A DNA stretch of 64,000 nucleotides from Pseudomonadota bacterium (GTDB lineage Bacteria > Pseudomonadota > Gammaproteobacteria > Pseudomonadales > Azotimanducaceae): the NCBI GenBank assembly GCA_027624035.1, contig JAQBUI010000011.1:22129-86128 (forward strand), written 5' to 3'. Below, piece by piece: positions 37,066 through 45,873 of this stretch (positions are counted from its first letter, which is position 1; each line of letters begins with the position of its first letter). A program made the translations under genes and the position numbers. Below the pieces are notes generated by a model, which worked only from the letters and a program-made list of their open reading frames with translations, had not been told where the DNA came from and searched no databases.

Positions 37066-37850
37066 GTGGAAAACTCTAACATAGTCTTTATCGGCATGGA
37101 CACTCACAAAGTATCAACCGACGTGAGCTACGCCCTTGATGGTCACAACAACGCACCCCAGCATCTGGGCAAGTTTCCAAGTAAGAAACTCGCCATGCAA
37201 AAACTGGTTCGACAGCTGCAGTCGAAATTTCCAGGTGCGTCGCTACTCTTTTGCTATGAGGCTGGGCCTTGCGGCTACTGGCTATACCGACTACTCACTT
37301 CGATGGGACATCAGTGTTATGTGGTCGCGCCATCTCTCATCCCTAAGAAATCCGGGGACCGGGTGAAGACAGACAGACGCGATAGTCTAAAGCTCTCGCA
37401 ATTGCTCAAGACCGGCGATCTGCATCCTATCTATGTACCTGCTGAAGAGGACGAAGCGATTCGTGATCTCTCTCGCGCTCGAGAAGCCGCAATGCGCGAT
37501 CTCAATGATGCTCGATATCGTCTTAAAGCGTTATTGCTAAGAAACCATATTAACTACAAAGGCACCGCTAATTGGTCGGAGAAACATCTGCGCTGGCTCG
37601 CTGAGATTGTGTTGCCTCACCATGCACAGCAATTTGTTTTACAGGAAATGATCTTCGCCATTCGTGAACGAATGGAGCGACTGGAGCGACTCGACAATGA
37701 ACTACGCTGTCAGGTGGAACAATGGCGCTACTATCCAGTGGTGCGCGCCATTCAGGCCATGCGTGGCGTTCGCTTGCTCGTCGCCGTCGGTGTCATTGCC
37801 GAACTGGGTGATCTCACCCGATTCGGACAAAGGGTCCCGACAGGCCTTCC
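37066..37850 (+). pseudogene. Truncated IS110-family transposase
   Basis: From GTG 37066 (after GGAGG) the product has the IS110 N-terminal domain (FIGMDTHKVSTDVSYALDG, CYEAGPCGYWLYRLL, VKTDRRDSLKLSQLL) and the start of the Tnp_20 domain (MRGVRLLVAVGVIAELGDLTRF). Homology stops there. The serine-containing last third is gone and the frame runs on as unrelated sequence to 38040, overlapping the next gene. It is a different IS110 subtype from the intact copy 2 kb upstream. It is likely inactive, and the break marks an old deletion or recombination edge of the dioxygenase region. Confidence 0.85.
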
Positions 37851-37958
37851 AAAAAAGACATACATAGAGAAGAGGTCCTCTCGATCGTTTCCCCATAGCG
37901 TTCTTCAAAGTGAACAAAATGGGTATGATGTGCTGCGTCACCGATTCAGGAGCAAACC

Positions 37959-38837
37959 ATGGGCCACGAGGCATTACCGGTACCGGTCACATCATTCGAT
38001 CAGATGCGGTCCGACCTGGACGAATTCGGTTACTGCCTGATGGCAGACGCTCTGAGCCCGGCCCAGGTGCTGGAAATCAAAACCCGTCTGCTGGATCAGG
38101 CGCAAGCAGAACAACGCGCTGGGGTTGCGCTGCGAGACGGTGGCCCGATGCCGTGGCAGAAAGACCTGCCAAAAGCGGCCCCCAATCAACGGGTCATGAA
38201 CCTCCTGGATAAGGGGCAGGAGTTCTGGCAGCTGCTGCTCCATCCCATCGTGGATGAAATCATCTGCCACCTGCTGGGAGAGAACGTGATCTCATCCAGC
38301 GTTACCGCCAACATCACCCACCCCGGTAGCCAACCTATGCCGCTGCATTCCGATCAGGGATACGTCGACATCCCCATCACGAATGCGGTGGTCTGCAATA
38401 CCATGTGGATGCTCACCGACTACACGGCTGAGAACGGCGGCACTTACCTCATTCCTCGCAGTCACCAGCGAAACCGGACGCCAGACAAACCGTTCGATTT
38501 CTCGGAATGTATTTCACTTGAAGGGCCCACCGGTACCGCGTGCGTATTCGATGGGCGCGTCTGGCACGGCACCGGTCCCAACACCTCATTAGAGGATTCG
38601 CGGGTAGGCCTGCTCAACTACTGGTGTCGTCCCTGGCTGCGCCAGCAGGAGAATATGGCGGTGTCTTTATCGGACGAGACCATTGCCGCCATGCCGGAGG
38701 CGCTGCTGAACAGGATCGGCTTTCGGGTCCACGGCACACTGGGCAATGTGGACCCCAATCCCGCCTCCACCAGTCCAACGGGTCTGATAGACCGATCGAA
38801 GGAACGCATTGGGCGCCGCTCTGTCTCTGAGGCATGA
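37959..38837 (+). CDS. Phytanoyl-CoA dioxygenase-family protein (1)
   Basis: The 292-residue protein has the Fe(II)/2-oxoglutarate dioxygenase fold of the PhyH family. The HxD pair lies in LHSDQGYVDI near residue 129, the distal histidine in VWHGTGPNTS near 200, and the 2-oxoglutarate arginine probably in SRVGLLNYW. Metal ligands are therefore complete. The middle motif NTMWMLTDYTAENGGTYLIPRSH is typical. The substrate is unknown. It lies directly after the broken IS110 gene, whose open frame overlaps its start. Confidence 0.87.
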   Translation: MGHEALPVPVTSFDQMRSDLDEFGYCLMADALSPAQVLEIKTRLLDQAQAEQRAGVALRDGGPMPWQKDLPKAAPNQRVMNLLDKGQEFWQLLLHPIVDEIICHLLGENVISSSVTANITHPGSQPMPLHSDQGYVDIPITNAVVCNTMWMLTDYTAENGGTYLIPRSHQRNRTPDKPFDFSECISLEGPTGTACVFDGRVWHGTGPNTSLEDSRVGLLNYWCRPWLRQQENMAVSLSDETIAAMPEALLNRIGFRVHGTLGNVDPNPASTSPTGLIDRSKERIGRRSVSEA

Positions 38838-38959
38838 CGACTCCAGGAGATCCGGGTGCGAACCTTGCGCCAGGCTCAGTAGACGTTGTCGAAGGCTGTG
38901 TCCCTGTTTCAGCATCACGATAGAGGTGCCCGCCGATCGCCGTTTCGAAGTCCGCCTGA

Positions 38960-39977
38960 TCAATACCGGGAAAAGAAATCCCAGATCACCTCTGTGGCAC
39001 GAAAGCCGGATGCATCGCTTTCCCGCGGCTTGCCATTCTTGCCCGGGGAACCCGGCCATTCATGGCCATAGTTTTCGATACGGTAGTAATGCACTTCAAA
39101 GCCATCACCTGCCGGCAGGTATTTGTACAGCGTCGCATTTGTTGTCGCCTGTATCGTCTCCTGTCTTGCATAGTGGTTGAGCTTCGCAAAGTAATGGACC
39201 AGTTCTTCCGGTGTAGGGAATGAAGTTTTCTTTCCTCCCTTCGCCCGACTTCCGGTTATCGGTACGAGCTGATCATTAACGCCATGGATGTGCAGTAACG
39301 GTTTCGGCCCCTCGGGGTCACAACTTTTCAAAACTGAATACTCGGACAAGCCGGCGACCGGCGCCGCACCCTTGAAGACCTGCCCAGCCTGACACAACAG
39401 CGTGTAACTCATGTAGGCACCATTGGACATACCTGTCACAAAGGTCCTTGCCGGGTCTACGTGGTATGTGTCCTGAAGATGGACCGCCAGATCAGAAAGG
39501 AACCCGACATCGTCTTCGCCATCCTCAGTGCCGGTATCGTTCCAGCGGACATTGCCGGCTGTGCTGACCAACCTGCCGTCAACACAGATGTATTTCATCC
39601 AGTCATCGGATGGCTCGTTGCTTCGGCAGATCGCGTCGAGGTCCAGTTCGGCCATCTCTGCCTCTTTCCTGTTCAGTGTAACGGTTTTCCTGAGGCTCTA
39701 AGGATAGACGGCCAGGAAGCCATGTTGTTCAGCCAGTTCGTTGAAGCCGATTCGGTACCCCCAGACCGTGCAGGGCAAACAGCATGGGCGCACGATCGGG
39801 CAGATTCCCAGGCAGATAGATCTTGTAGGTTCTCTCTACGCCATGGTGATGGAATACCAGGTCTCGGCCGTTGATCTCCTCGGACCCGGATTCGGGGCCT
39901 GGATTATCGGTCACGGTGCAGCCTGCCAGCACGAGCAGTGTTGCCGGCAGCGGCGCCAGCCCTCCCGGGTTCATCAT
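38960..39977 (-). pseudogene. Disrupted PHB-depolymerase/feruloyl-esterase-like lipoprotein
   Basis: The 5' part (from ATG 39977) encodes a lipoprotein signal ending LVLAGC and the esterase start RTYKIYLPGNLPDRAPMLFALHG. The 3' part holds the catalytic serine motif GMSNGAY, the aspartate in HGVNDQLVP and the histidine in GHEWPG. They are separated by a frameshift at a run of five G (minus strand, about 39766-39770) and an in-frame TAG at about 39707. Removing one G restores GFNELAEQHGFLAVYP before the TAG. At least two lesions suggest a dead gene, although the 231-residue downstream frame could still be made. Confidence 0.75.
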
Positions 39978-39982
39978 TGGAA

Positions 39983-41110
39983 TCAGTACTCCAGCGCGAC
40001 GCCGTCAAAGTCATACCGGGGCGCCTGCTCGGCGGCAACAATATCTGCCATGCCTTCCCACTCTTCCCACATGTGCGTCAGGGCGTGGCGGGATCGTGCA
40101 AACGGATCATTGCCTTGCTCGAATTCGAGCCACTCACCCTGCTGACCGCGATCGGGATGATCGGTGATTCCGGTCACGACGACGTTGGGCTGGCGCTTCT
40201 TGTTGCGGATGCGATAGATCATGTTCTTGCGGGATTCTGTGCCGTTCTCGTTGCGCGTCCCTGTATGTGGCATCTGGTAGATGGTGATGCAGGCGTCCCC
40301 CGGTTCCATCAGGATCTGTGTGGGCCTCGCCCAGGGACGACCGTCGGGCGTTCGCGCCGGCGGCTCCGGGTCAATCTCGATCATTTTCTGGTGCACGCCA
40401 TCGGGCAGCAGATTGAAGCCCGCCCGATTGGGCGCACCAATGTTGAACCTGGGCCATCCTGGGCCCTCGGGCCCGACGACACCGCCCTGATGGTCCTGCC
40501 AGCGATAGTATTGTTCCAGCACATGATGGCCTCCCGGCACCACAGCGGTCTGCCCGCAACCCTCGATCGTCTGGTCGTTGAGGGGAACGATCGCAAACGC
40601 GGTGCAACTGCCTACCGACAGCGTCATCTCCCGGTCCTGGAAGAGCGGCACCATGTTGCTGCCGATGACATCGGCGCTGCGGCCAATGTCGCCTTTAGGT
40701 CCGCGGGCAATCATCTGCCTGTAGACCTCCTCCACTGAACCCTGCAGTTCCTGCTGGGGAGCGCCCAGACTGAACAAACCCTCTGCGTGCAGCCCATAAC
40801 CGTAGTACGGCACATCATGGTCTCGATAGCCGGTACCGTGGAAATGGCCCTGAGGCTCACTTTTTTTGATGATGCCGACCTGGGCCAGGGACGGCGGGTC
40901 GAACTCGCCCATCATTTCATTGAGTATCGGCGTCACCAGTGACCGATTGACGAGATCGGTGATCTCCCGGGCACCCATCAGGTTCTCGCCCTTTTCCGCT
41001 GACTTGATACGCCTCTGGGCCTTGTCGACGAGCTCGTCCGGGACGACTCCTTTCAAAATAAGATAGCCGCGATGGAAGAACTCTCGTTTCTGCTCATCCG
41101 TCACATGCAT
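39983..41110 (-). CDS. Phytanoyl-CoA dioxygenase-family protein (2), divergent
   Basis: The 375-residue protein begins like PhyH enzymes (EQKREFFHRGYLILKGVVPDELV). The first ligand pair is less obvious than usual (LHAEG or FHGTGYRDHD), and the distal histidine and arginine are probably in MPHTGTRNENGTESRKNMIYRI. It is longer than its neighbours because of a central loop (GGVVGPEGPGWPRFN). The substrate is unknown. It lies five bases from the disrupted esterase start and 146 bases after dioxygenase (3), on the same strand. Confidence 0.78.
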   Translation of the reverse strand: MHVTDEQKREFFHRGYLILKGVVPDELVDKAQRRIKSAEKGENLMGAREITDLVNRSLVTPILNEMMGEFDPPSLAQVGIIKKSEPQGHFHGTGYRDHDVPYYGYGLHAEGLFSLGAPQQELQGSVEEVYRQMIARGPKGDIGRSADVIGSNMVPLFQDREMTLSVGSCTAFAIVPLNDQTIEGCGQTAVVPGGHHVLEQYYRWQDHQGGVVGPEGPGWPRFNIGAPNRAGFNLLPDGVHQKMIEIDPEPPARTPDGRPWARPTQILMEPGDACITIYQMPHTGTRNENGTESRKNMIYRIRNKKRQPNVVVTGITDHPDRGQQGEWLEFEQGNDPFARSRHALTHMWEEWEGMADIVAAEQAPRYDFDGVALEY

Positions 41111-41256
41111 GAGTGGGCTCCAAAGATTGTGGTAGTCCGAGAATATACCAAACTGAAGCCTGGGACAGGCATCGCTTTCTCAACCTCTTCAGGAATACCT
41201 GCCACCAGGAACTGGACCTGCACTTCCGTCGCCGCGTGCGGCGAATGCCTCGACTG

Positions 41257-42060
41257 TTATGGGCGCAAATACTCCCCGGGCTGACGGTCAAAATGAACGG
41301 GCGTGTCCGGGTCGCGCAACCCAATCTCACTCGGCACCTGACCACGCCAGCGGTCGGGAGCGCTCTCGCCCCGACGAAAGTACCAGCACAACAGAACCGT
41401 GCGCCGCTCTGTGGATTCGTTGGGATGTGTGGCGTGCAGCAGTCTGGCATCAGCAATCACCAGTTGTCCCGGTTCGACTGCTACGTCAACCGAGTCAGGA
41501 TGATCGAAGAACATCCACTGATTGGTTTCCGATACGGAGTAGCCGCCACCCTCGTGGGGTGGCACGAGGTGCTCGTGAATGTCCATGCGATGTCGATGGC
41601 TTCCCGGTATCACCCGCAGGCAACCATTCTCCGGCCGCGTGTCCGTCAGATACCAGTTCAGAAAGATCTGCTGCGGCCAGGGCGAGAGGCTGATCGGATC
41701 CCTCCATCGCGCCCAGTCCTGGTGCCAGTAAAGCGCGGGCGCGCCTGGCGGCTTGGAGATGATCTGATAGTAGCGCTGTGATCGAAAATCGCCGAGACCA
41801 AGAGATTCAAGAACGGGCCCGGTGTGCTCGATCAAGCGATCAACGATCTCGTCCTGGGGCAGGTCGGGATTGCGCCGTGAGGTATTGCGCTTTCCGGCTC
41901 GCCAGATGTCAGAGCCCTGATACTTCCAGCGTTCCGAATGGTCCGTAGTCGCGATGACGTTATCGGACCAGTCACGCAGTTCCTGCAGCGCTGCCTGGCC
42001 GAGCCCACCATCCACAATGCAGAAACCGCCCTCGCAGAGATCACTCCACGGGTCATTCAT
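41257..42060 (-). CDS. Phytanoyl-CoA dioxygenase-family protein (3)
   Basis: The 267-residue protein has clear PhyH motifs: the HxD in YWHQDWARW near residue 114, NWYLTDTRPENGCLRVIPGSH, and the distal histidine in LLHATHPNESTERRTVLLCWYF with the arginine binding 2-oxoglutarate. Ligands are complete. The HpaI-type aldolase gene lies 32 bases upstream on the same strand, so the two are probably co-transcribed. I infer oxidation followed by retro-aldol cleavage of a small hydroxy acid; this is not shown. Confidence 0.87.
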   Translation of the reverse strand: MNDPWSDLCEGGFCIVDGGLGQAALQELRDWSDNVIATTDHSERWKYQGSDIWRAGKRNTSRRNPDLPQDEIVDRLIEHTGPVLESLGLGDFRSQRYYQIISKPPGAPALYWHQDWARWRDPISLSPWPQQIFLNWYLTDTRPENGCLRVIPGSHRHRMDIHEHLVPPHEGGGYSVSETNQWMFFDHPDSVDVAVEPGQLVIADARLLHATHPNESTERRTVLLCWYFRRGESAPDRWRGQVPSEIGLRDPDTPVHFDRQPGEYLRP

Positions 42061-42092
42061 GGGTATTTCTCCTCATTGTATTCATCTTCCGA

Positions 42093-42833
42093 TCAGCTCG
42101 TGGACGGCGGGTTCTGTAACGAGTTCAGCAGGTCCTTAACGCCCCGGGGAATCATTGAGGTGGCAGACAACGTTTGAAAGAAGCTGTAACCCTCACGGTT
42201 CAGCCAGTCCACAGGGCCTCCCAGCTTCTTGCCAGCGCGCAATGTGGCCTCCTTGATTTTCTCGACCAGGGCCTCGTGCCCGGGCGAGCCCTGGGGATGA
42301 CCGGAAAAACTCGAAAGATCGTTTGCAGCCGTAAACACCACATCCACGCCCCTGACTGCGGCGATTCTATCGACATTCTCCACCCCGGTGGGCGACTCGA
42401 TCTGGGCCACCACCATGATGTTGTCGTTTGCCGTCCCGCGGTAGTCATTCCCCCAGAGATCCCGGTACTGCCCGCCACCATGGCTGCGTACGCCGAGCGG
42501 CGGATACTTTGCAAAGCGCACCGCGTTTTCGACCTTCCCGGGCTCATCCACCATGGGAACGATAATGCCGAGCGCACCGATGTCGGTGGCCTTCTGGATG
42601 TCGCCTTCAGTGGCGTCCGGTACCCGGATAAAAGGGACCACCGGCAGGTCGTGGCCGGCCCATATCAGGTTGGCAGCTTCCTGGTACGTCATCGGGCTGT
42701 GCTGCATTTCGATCCACAGAAAGTCGAGCCCGGCCTTCGCCATCGCCCTGTAGATCTTCGGGTCGGGTGTGTCGATGGTGCCGCCGATGACCTTCTCGCC
42801 CCTGGCAAGTTTCTCTTTGACGGTGTTGTACAT
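42093..42833 (-). CDS. HpcH/HpaI-family aldolase
   Basis: The 246-residue class II pyruvate aldolase-like enzyme cleaves 2-keto-4-hydroxy acids. Motifs are GLDFLWIEMQHSPMTYQEA, IIVPMVDEPGKVENAV, and the metal-binding glutamate and aspartate in VVAQIESPTGVEN and VFTAANDLSSF. It lies first in a pair with dioxygenase (3). The start is ATG 42833. The natural substrate is not predictable. Confidence 0.9.
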   Translation of the reverse strand: MYNTVKEKLARGEKVIGGTIDTPDPKIYRAMAKAGLDFLWIEMQHSPMTYQEAANLIWAGHDLPVVPFIRVPDATEGDIQKATDIGALGIIVPMVDEPGKVENAVRFAKYPPLGVRSHGGGQYRDLWGNDYRGTANDNIMVVAQIESPTGVENVDRIAAVRGVDVVFTAANDLSSFSGHPQGSPGHEALVEKIKEATLRAGKKLGGPVDWLNREGYSFFQTLSATSMIPRGVKDLLNSLQNPPSTS

Positions 42834-42996
42834 GATTTTCCTCCAGCACCCGGCTCAGCCCCATTTCCAGCCGCATTAATAATGTTGATGTCGACATCCA
42901 AGCCCCTCGGGGCTTCGCGTAGAGAATTCTATCATCCGCAGAACATCGATGATGTCGACGATGGCGTCGTTAGGACGACATCAGCTCCCCCGTGCG

Positions 42997-43449
42997 TTAG
43001 TGCGCAGGCGTCGCTTCTACGACGATGGCATGGTCTCTTGCACGTGCCAGGTCCTGGGGTACGAGGCTCTTGTCCGGGGTCAACCGGATGTCGTGATAGG
43101 CCGCATCCTGGGGGAACAGGCCAAGATAATGGACCAACCACTTCTCAACTTCCTCCGGGTTGTCGTCTATTGCCTTTGCGTGATACGGCAGATCCTTGCC
43201 TTTGATCCGCAACACAACGTCGGCGCCGCCCCGAAGGTTTCGCCACCACAGATTCTCTGAAGACGTGAAACATCTGACTGTACCCTGTGTCTCGATGTAG
43301 CGTACCGGGGTCGTAAAAACCTTCTTGCTGTTGCGCCCGGTGAACGTGATCAGCATCAGACTGCTGCTCCACAGACCATGTATGGGCGATTTCAGCAACC
43401 CTGTCATGATTGGATTGATCACCTTGAACAGGGGCTCAGGGAGTTTCAT
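42997..43449 (-). CDS. DUF385 / deazaflavin-type nitroreductase-like protein
   Basis: The 150-residue protein has the split beta-barrel pattern of the DUF385/nitroreductase family: LITFTGRNSKKVFTTPVRY, WWRNLRGGADVVLRIKG and ALVVEA-like ending HAIVVEATPAH. Mycobacterial members use F420; gammaproteobacteria usually lack F420, so flavin or haem binding, or a non-redox role, is possible. It is probably a separate transcription unit. Confidence 0.75.
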   Translation of the reverse strand: MKLPEPLFKVINPIMTGLLKSPIHGLWSSSLMLITFTGRNSKKVFTTPVRYIETQGTVRCFTSSENLWWRNLRGGADVVLRIKGKDLPYHAKAIDDNPEEVEKWLVHYLGLFPQDAAYHDIRLTPDKSLVPQDLARARDHAIVVEATPAH

Positions 43450-43527
43450 GAATGATTCCTCCAGTTATCTTCGTCACAGACTTCTGACAATACTCACATC
43501 ACTGCACATCGCGTGATCTGATCGTGA

Positions 43528-44238
43528 TCAATTCTGTGCAGGGCGAAACCTGGACAGCGCCGGGTCGTACTGGCCGGCGAAAAAGACGCCGTCGTCACCC
43601 ATCCCGGAAAGCTCCGTTTTGACTGCCTCTAGCCGATCCTCCGCCTGCTCTCCCTTTAGAATGTTCGCGACATGGATCCAGCCCTGGGCCATCAACTTGC
43701 CCTGTCGCGAATCACCGGAGAGATCGCGCACCCTGGTGAAAGACTCGGCCGCCGCGTCAAACTCTCCGGCCGCCATGAGCTGGATGCCAAGAACCCAATG
43801 ACCGCGGGACTGAGCACTGGCATCCTGACCCAGTTCCTCCCGCAGCCGAATGTTCAGGCGTGCCGACTCAAGGCCAAACGAGCGATAGGCATGGGCCCCG
43901 GCAAAGGCGTCCTCCCAACCGCTCCAGGTATCAGCGGCCAGATTGTAGGTAGCCGGTACAATCGCGGCCCGGTACTCATCGGTGAGGCGCTCATCTTCTT
44001 GTGCAAGGCTCAGGGCATGCTGGATCAGGAACCGGGCACCATGGACATAGGTAAACATGGCCCCCGGATCGTTCAGATCGAGGTTGGCTCTCAATCCACC
44101 CAGTGTCACCCGAAGACTGGCAGGCGAAGGTGTCAGCAGTGCTTCCTACATCATCGCCGTGACGGCCGCATCCTCTTTCCCGTTCGCCATCGTCGCGCCA
44201 AGCAGGGTGAGACACCCGAGCAGCCTGATCCATCTCAT
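43528..44238 (-). pseudogene. Secreted helical-repeat-like protein interrupted by an in-frame TAG
   Basis: From ATG 44238 the frame gives a signal-peptide-like start (MRWIRLLGCLTLLGATMANG), then DAAVTAMM followed by TAG at 44148-44146. It continues in the same frame with EALLTPSPASLRVTLGG and about 200 residues of alanine-rich helices resembling tetratricopeptide proteins (YNLAADTWSGWEDAFAGAHAY, LMAAGEFDAAAESFTRV). The simplest reading is a nonsense mutation in an exported protein. A GTG at 44109 could restart translation of the helical part without its signal. The function is unknown. Confidence 0.6.
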
Positions 44239-44272
44239 GGTGAAGCTCCCAATTGGCTCCTTCAAATCCATC

Positions 44273-44626
44273 CTATGCCGCACCCGCGGAGTCACACCCG
44301 AATGACAGAATATTGCCGTCCGGGTCTTCGACCTCAAAGTCCCTCATGCCGTAAGACGCGTCTTCAATGTCTCTTCGGATCGTTGCCCCGGCCTGTCTGA
44401 TCGTCTCGAGGTAGTCGTCGACCTCATCGCAGAAAAAATACACGTGACCCGACCCGGGCGGCTTCGGATTGCCTCCGGACAAGTGCAGTATGGCTTCCCC
44501 TGTTTTGACGCCTGCATATTCGCCGAACTCAAACTCGACCGTGAAGCCCAGGACGTCCCGGTAAAAGGCAAGGGCGGCGGAGAAATCGGAAACACTCAAG
44601 ACGGCTGCTGACTGCGATGCTCTCAT
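44273..44626 (-). CDS. VOC-family (glyoxalase/bleomycin resistance-like) protein
   Basis: The 117-residue protein has the paired beta-alpha-beta-beta-beta modules of the vicinal oxygen chelate fold: AAVLSVSDFSAALAFYRDVLGFTVEFEFGEYAGV then HVYFFCDEVDDYLETIRQAGA and ending FEVEDPDGNILSFG. Glu in the last motif is a typical metal ligand; the first-module histidine is not evident. The substrate is unknown. It starts at ATG 44626 and follows the remnant of a second VOC gene. Confidence 0.85.
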   Translation of the reverse strand: MRASQSAAVLSVSDFSAALAFYRDVLGFTVEFEFGEYAGVKTGEAILHLSGGNPKPPGSGHVYFFCDEVDDYLETIRQAGATIRRDIEDASYGMRDFEVEDPDGNILSFGCDSAGAA

Positions 44627-44634
44627 TGATCTTC

Positions 44635-44777
44635 CTATGGCTTGTAGGTCGCGATCCACCAGACATTACCAAAGGCGTCACGAACCCCGCACTGCCGCTC
44701 GGCATAGGGTTTGTCTTCAACGGCCCGAAAACATAGGGTCGCACAGAACTGAACCCGTTTCTTACGTGATCCGGCAT
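44635..44777 (-). pseudogene. Remnant of a second VOC gene with an internal deletion
   Basis: ATG 44777 starts MPDHVRNGFSSVRPYVFG, a typical beginning of PhnB-like VOC proteins. The end, in another frame, reads AVEDKPYAERQCGVRDAFGNVWWIATYKP before a TAG at 44637-44635. The middle of the protein (about 90 residues) is missing. This leaves a 143-base scar joining both ends of the gene. Confidence 0.75.
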
Positions 44778-44818
44778 GGTATCTCCATCAATTGAACGAC
44801 GTGCCACCTACTCGTCTG

Positions 44819-45544
44819 TCAGATCTCATTGTAGATGACCGGCATCTGCCCCCGCCAGCGCGACCACAGCTCCTGGTCGACCGCCAGGGTCGCCATAAAG
44901 TCAGCAACGTTCTCCCGACTGGTGGGCCCTGCGTCAAAGATGGCATTTCTGGTTGGCGACGGATGGGTTACATACGGGGTCACTTTCGATTCATTGACAA
45001 GGCTATCGGGCCTGACCGCTACCCACTCGATATACTGATGCCCCTGGCCAACGACTGAACGAAGGAGGTCTGCCGCCTGTTCGTTATCAACATGAGGCGG
45101 AAGGAGCAGCCGCAGAATGGATATCACCATTCTCTGTGATAACGGAGGTCTCTCCGGGATATCACGATTGCTGTTACCTGACGTGTTCATCAGGATGATC
45201 CTGAGTTTCCTGTCTGGCTTGACCAGCTCCACCGCCCTGACCACCTTTGCCATCGCGCCAGTCACCAGACGCCTCGGTTCTCCGAACATGCCTTTGAAGG
45301 TCATGTTGTGTCCGAGACAGGAGACCACAACATCGCAGCCTTTGAGATACGAGGCCAGTTCCTGATCGTGCAGTTCTGTAATGTCAGCCTGGACCTCGGA
45401 ATAGTGCAGCTGATCGCCTGCCCGACGCTGCATGGAACTTGCGGCGCGAACGATCGCTACCACCTCGACGTTTCGTTTGAGTAGCTCGGCCACGACCAGG
45501 CTGCCGGTGGCACCGCTTGCTCCCAGCACCAGCACCTTATTCAT
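44819..45544 (-). CDS. NAD(P)H-binding SDR/NmrA-like protein
   Basis: The 241-residue protein opens with the dinucleotide-binding glycine motif VLVLGASGATGSLVVAELLKR. Atypical SDR features follow (ADITELHDQELASYLKGCDVVVSCLG, MNTSGNSNRDIP, EWVAVRPDSLVNE). There is no classical YxxxK in place, so it is closer to NmrA-like or NAD(P)-sensing proteins than to a standard reductase. ATG 45544 is preceded by AGGA. It is last in the minus-strand run of the accessory region. Confidence 0.87.
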   Translation of the reverse strand: MNKVLVLGASGATGSLVVAELLKRNVEVVAIVRAASSMQRRAGDQLHYSEVQADITELHDQELASYLKGCDVVVSCLGHNMTFKGMFGEPRRLVTGAMAKVVRAVELVKPDRKLRIILMNTSGNSNRDIPERPPLSQRMVISILRLLLPPHVDNEQAADLLRSVVGQGHQYIEWVAVRPDSLVNESKVTPYVTHPSPTRNAIFDAGPTSRENVADFMATLAVDQELWSRWRGQMPVIYNEI

Positions 45545-45873
45545 TCCTGTTGATCCTCCAATGCAGTTGCAATGCCATTTCCAGGCAGCGGTTACACGAC
45601 GAAACGAGTCCGTCGCAATGGAGCCCCCGCCCGGCACGCGACATCGCGCCGCTGATTGATTTCAGACCTGCGGGAACCCAGGGACCCCAGTGTACGGCCA
45701 TCAAGGCGCAACACGCAAAAGTGGGCGCATGGCTTGACCAGTGGACAGACGATGTATGACTGATAGCCGGCAAGTATGAAAGCACACGGTAGATTTTGGG
45801 TGGAGTCCACCCCCAAAGGCTTGTCGTTCTACCACGCCTTGCTTAAGCTCGCCCTTCGCTGTGAACCCGGTCG
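45545..45873. other. 329-base gap between the SDR gene and the ABC transporter pair, with one inverted repeat
   Basis: No gene is visible on either strand. An inverted repeat at 45795-45817 pairs TTTTGGGTGGA with TCCACCCCCAAAG, with two unpaired C. It is about 60 bases before the ABC transporter ATG and could be an operator or a leader hairpin. Both divergent genes must take their promoters from this gap. Confidence 0.4.

Noticed and set aside
39700..44150. Recoding of TAG as an amino acid (pyrrolysine or suppression)
   Set aside because: dnaB and thiL, both essential, end in TAG in this window, and one TAG comes with an independent frameshift, so nonsense mutations are simpler.
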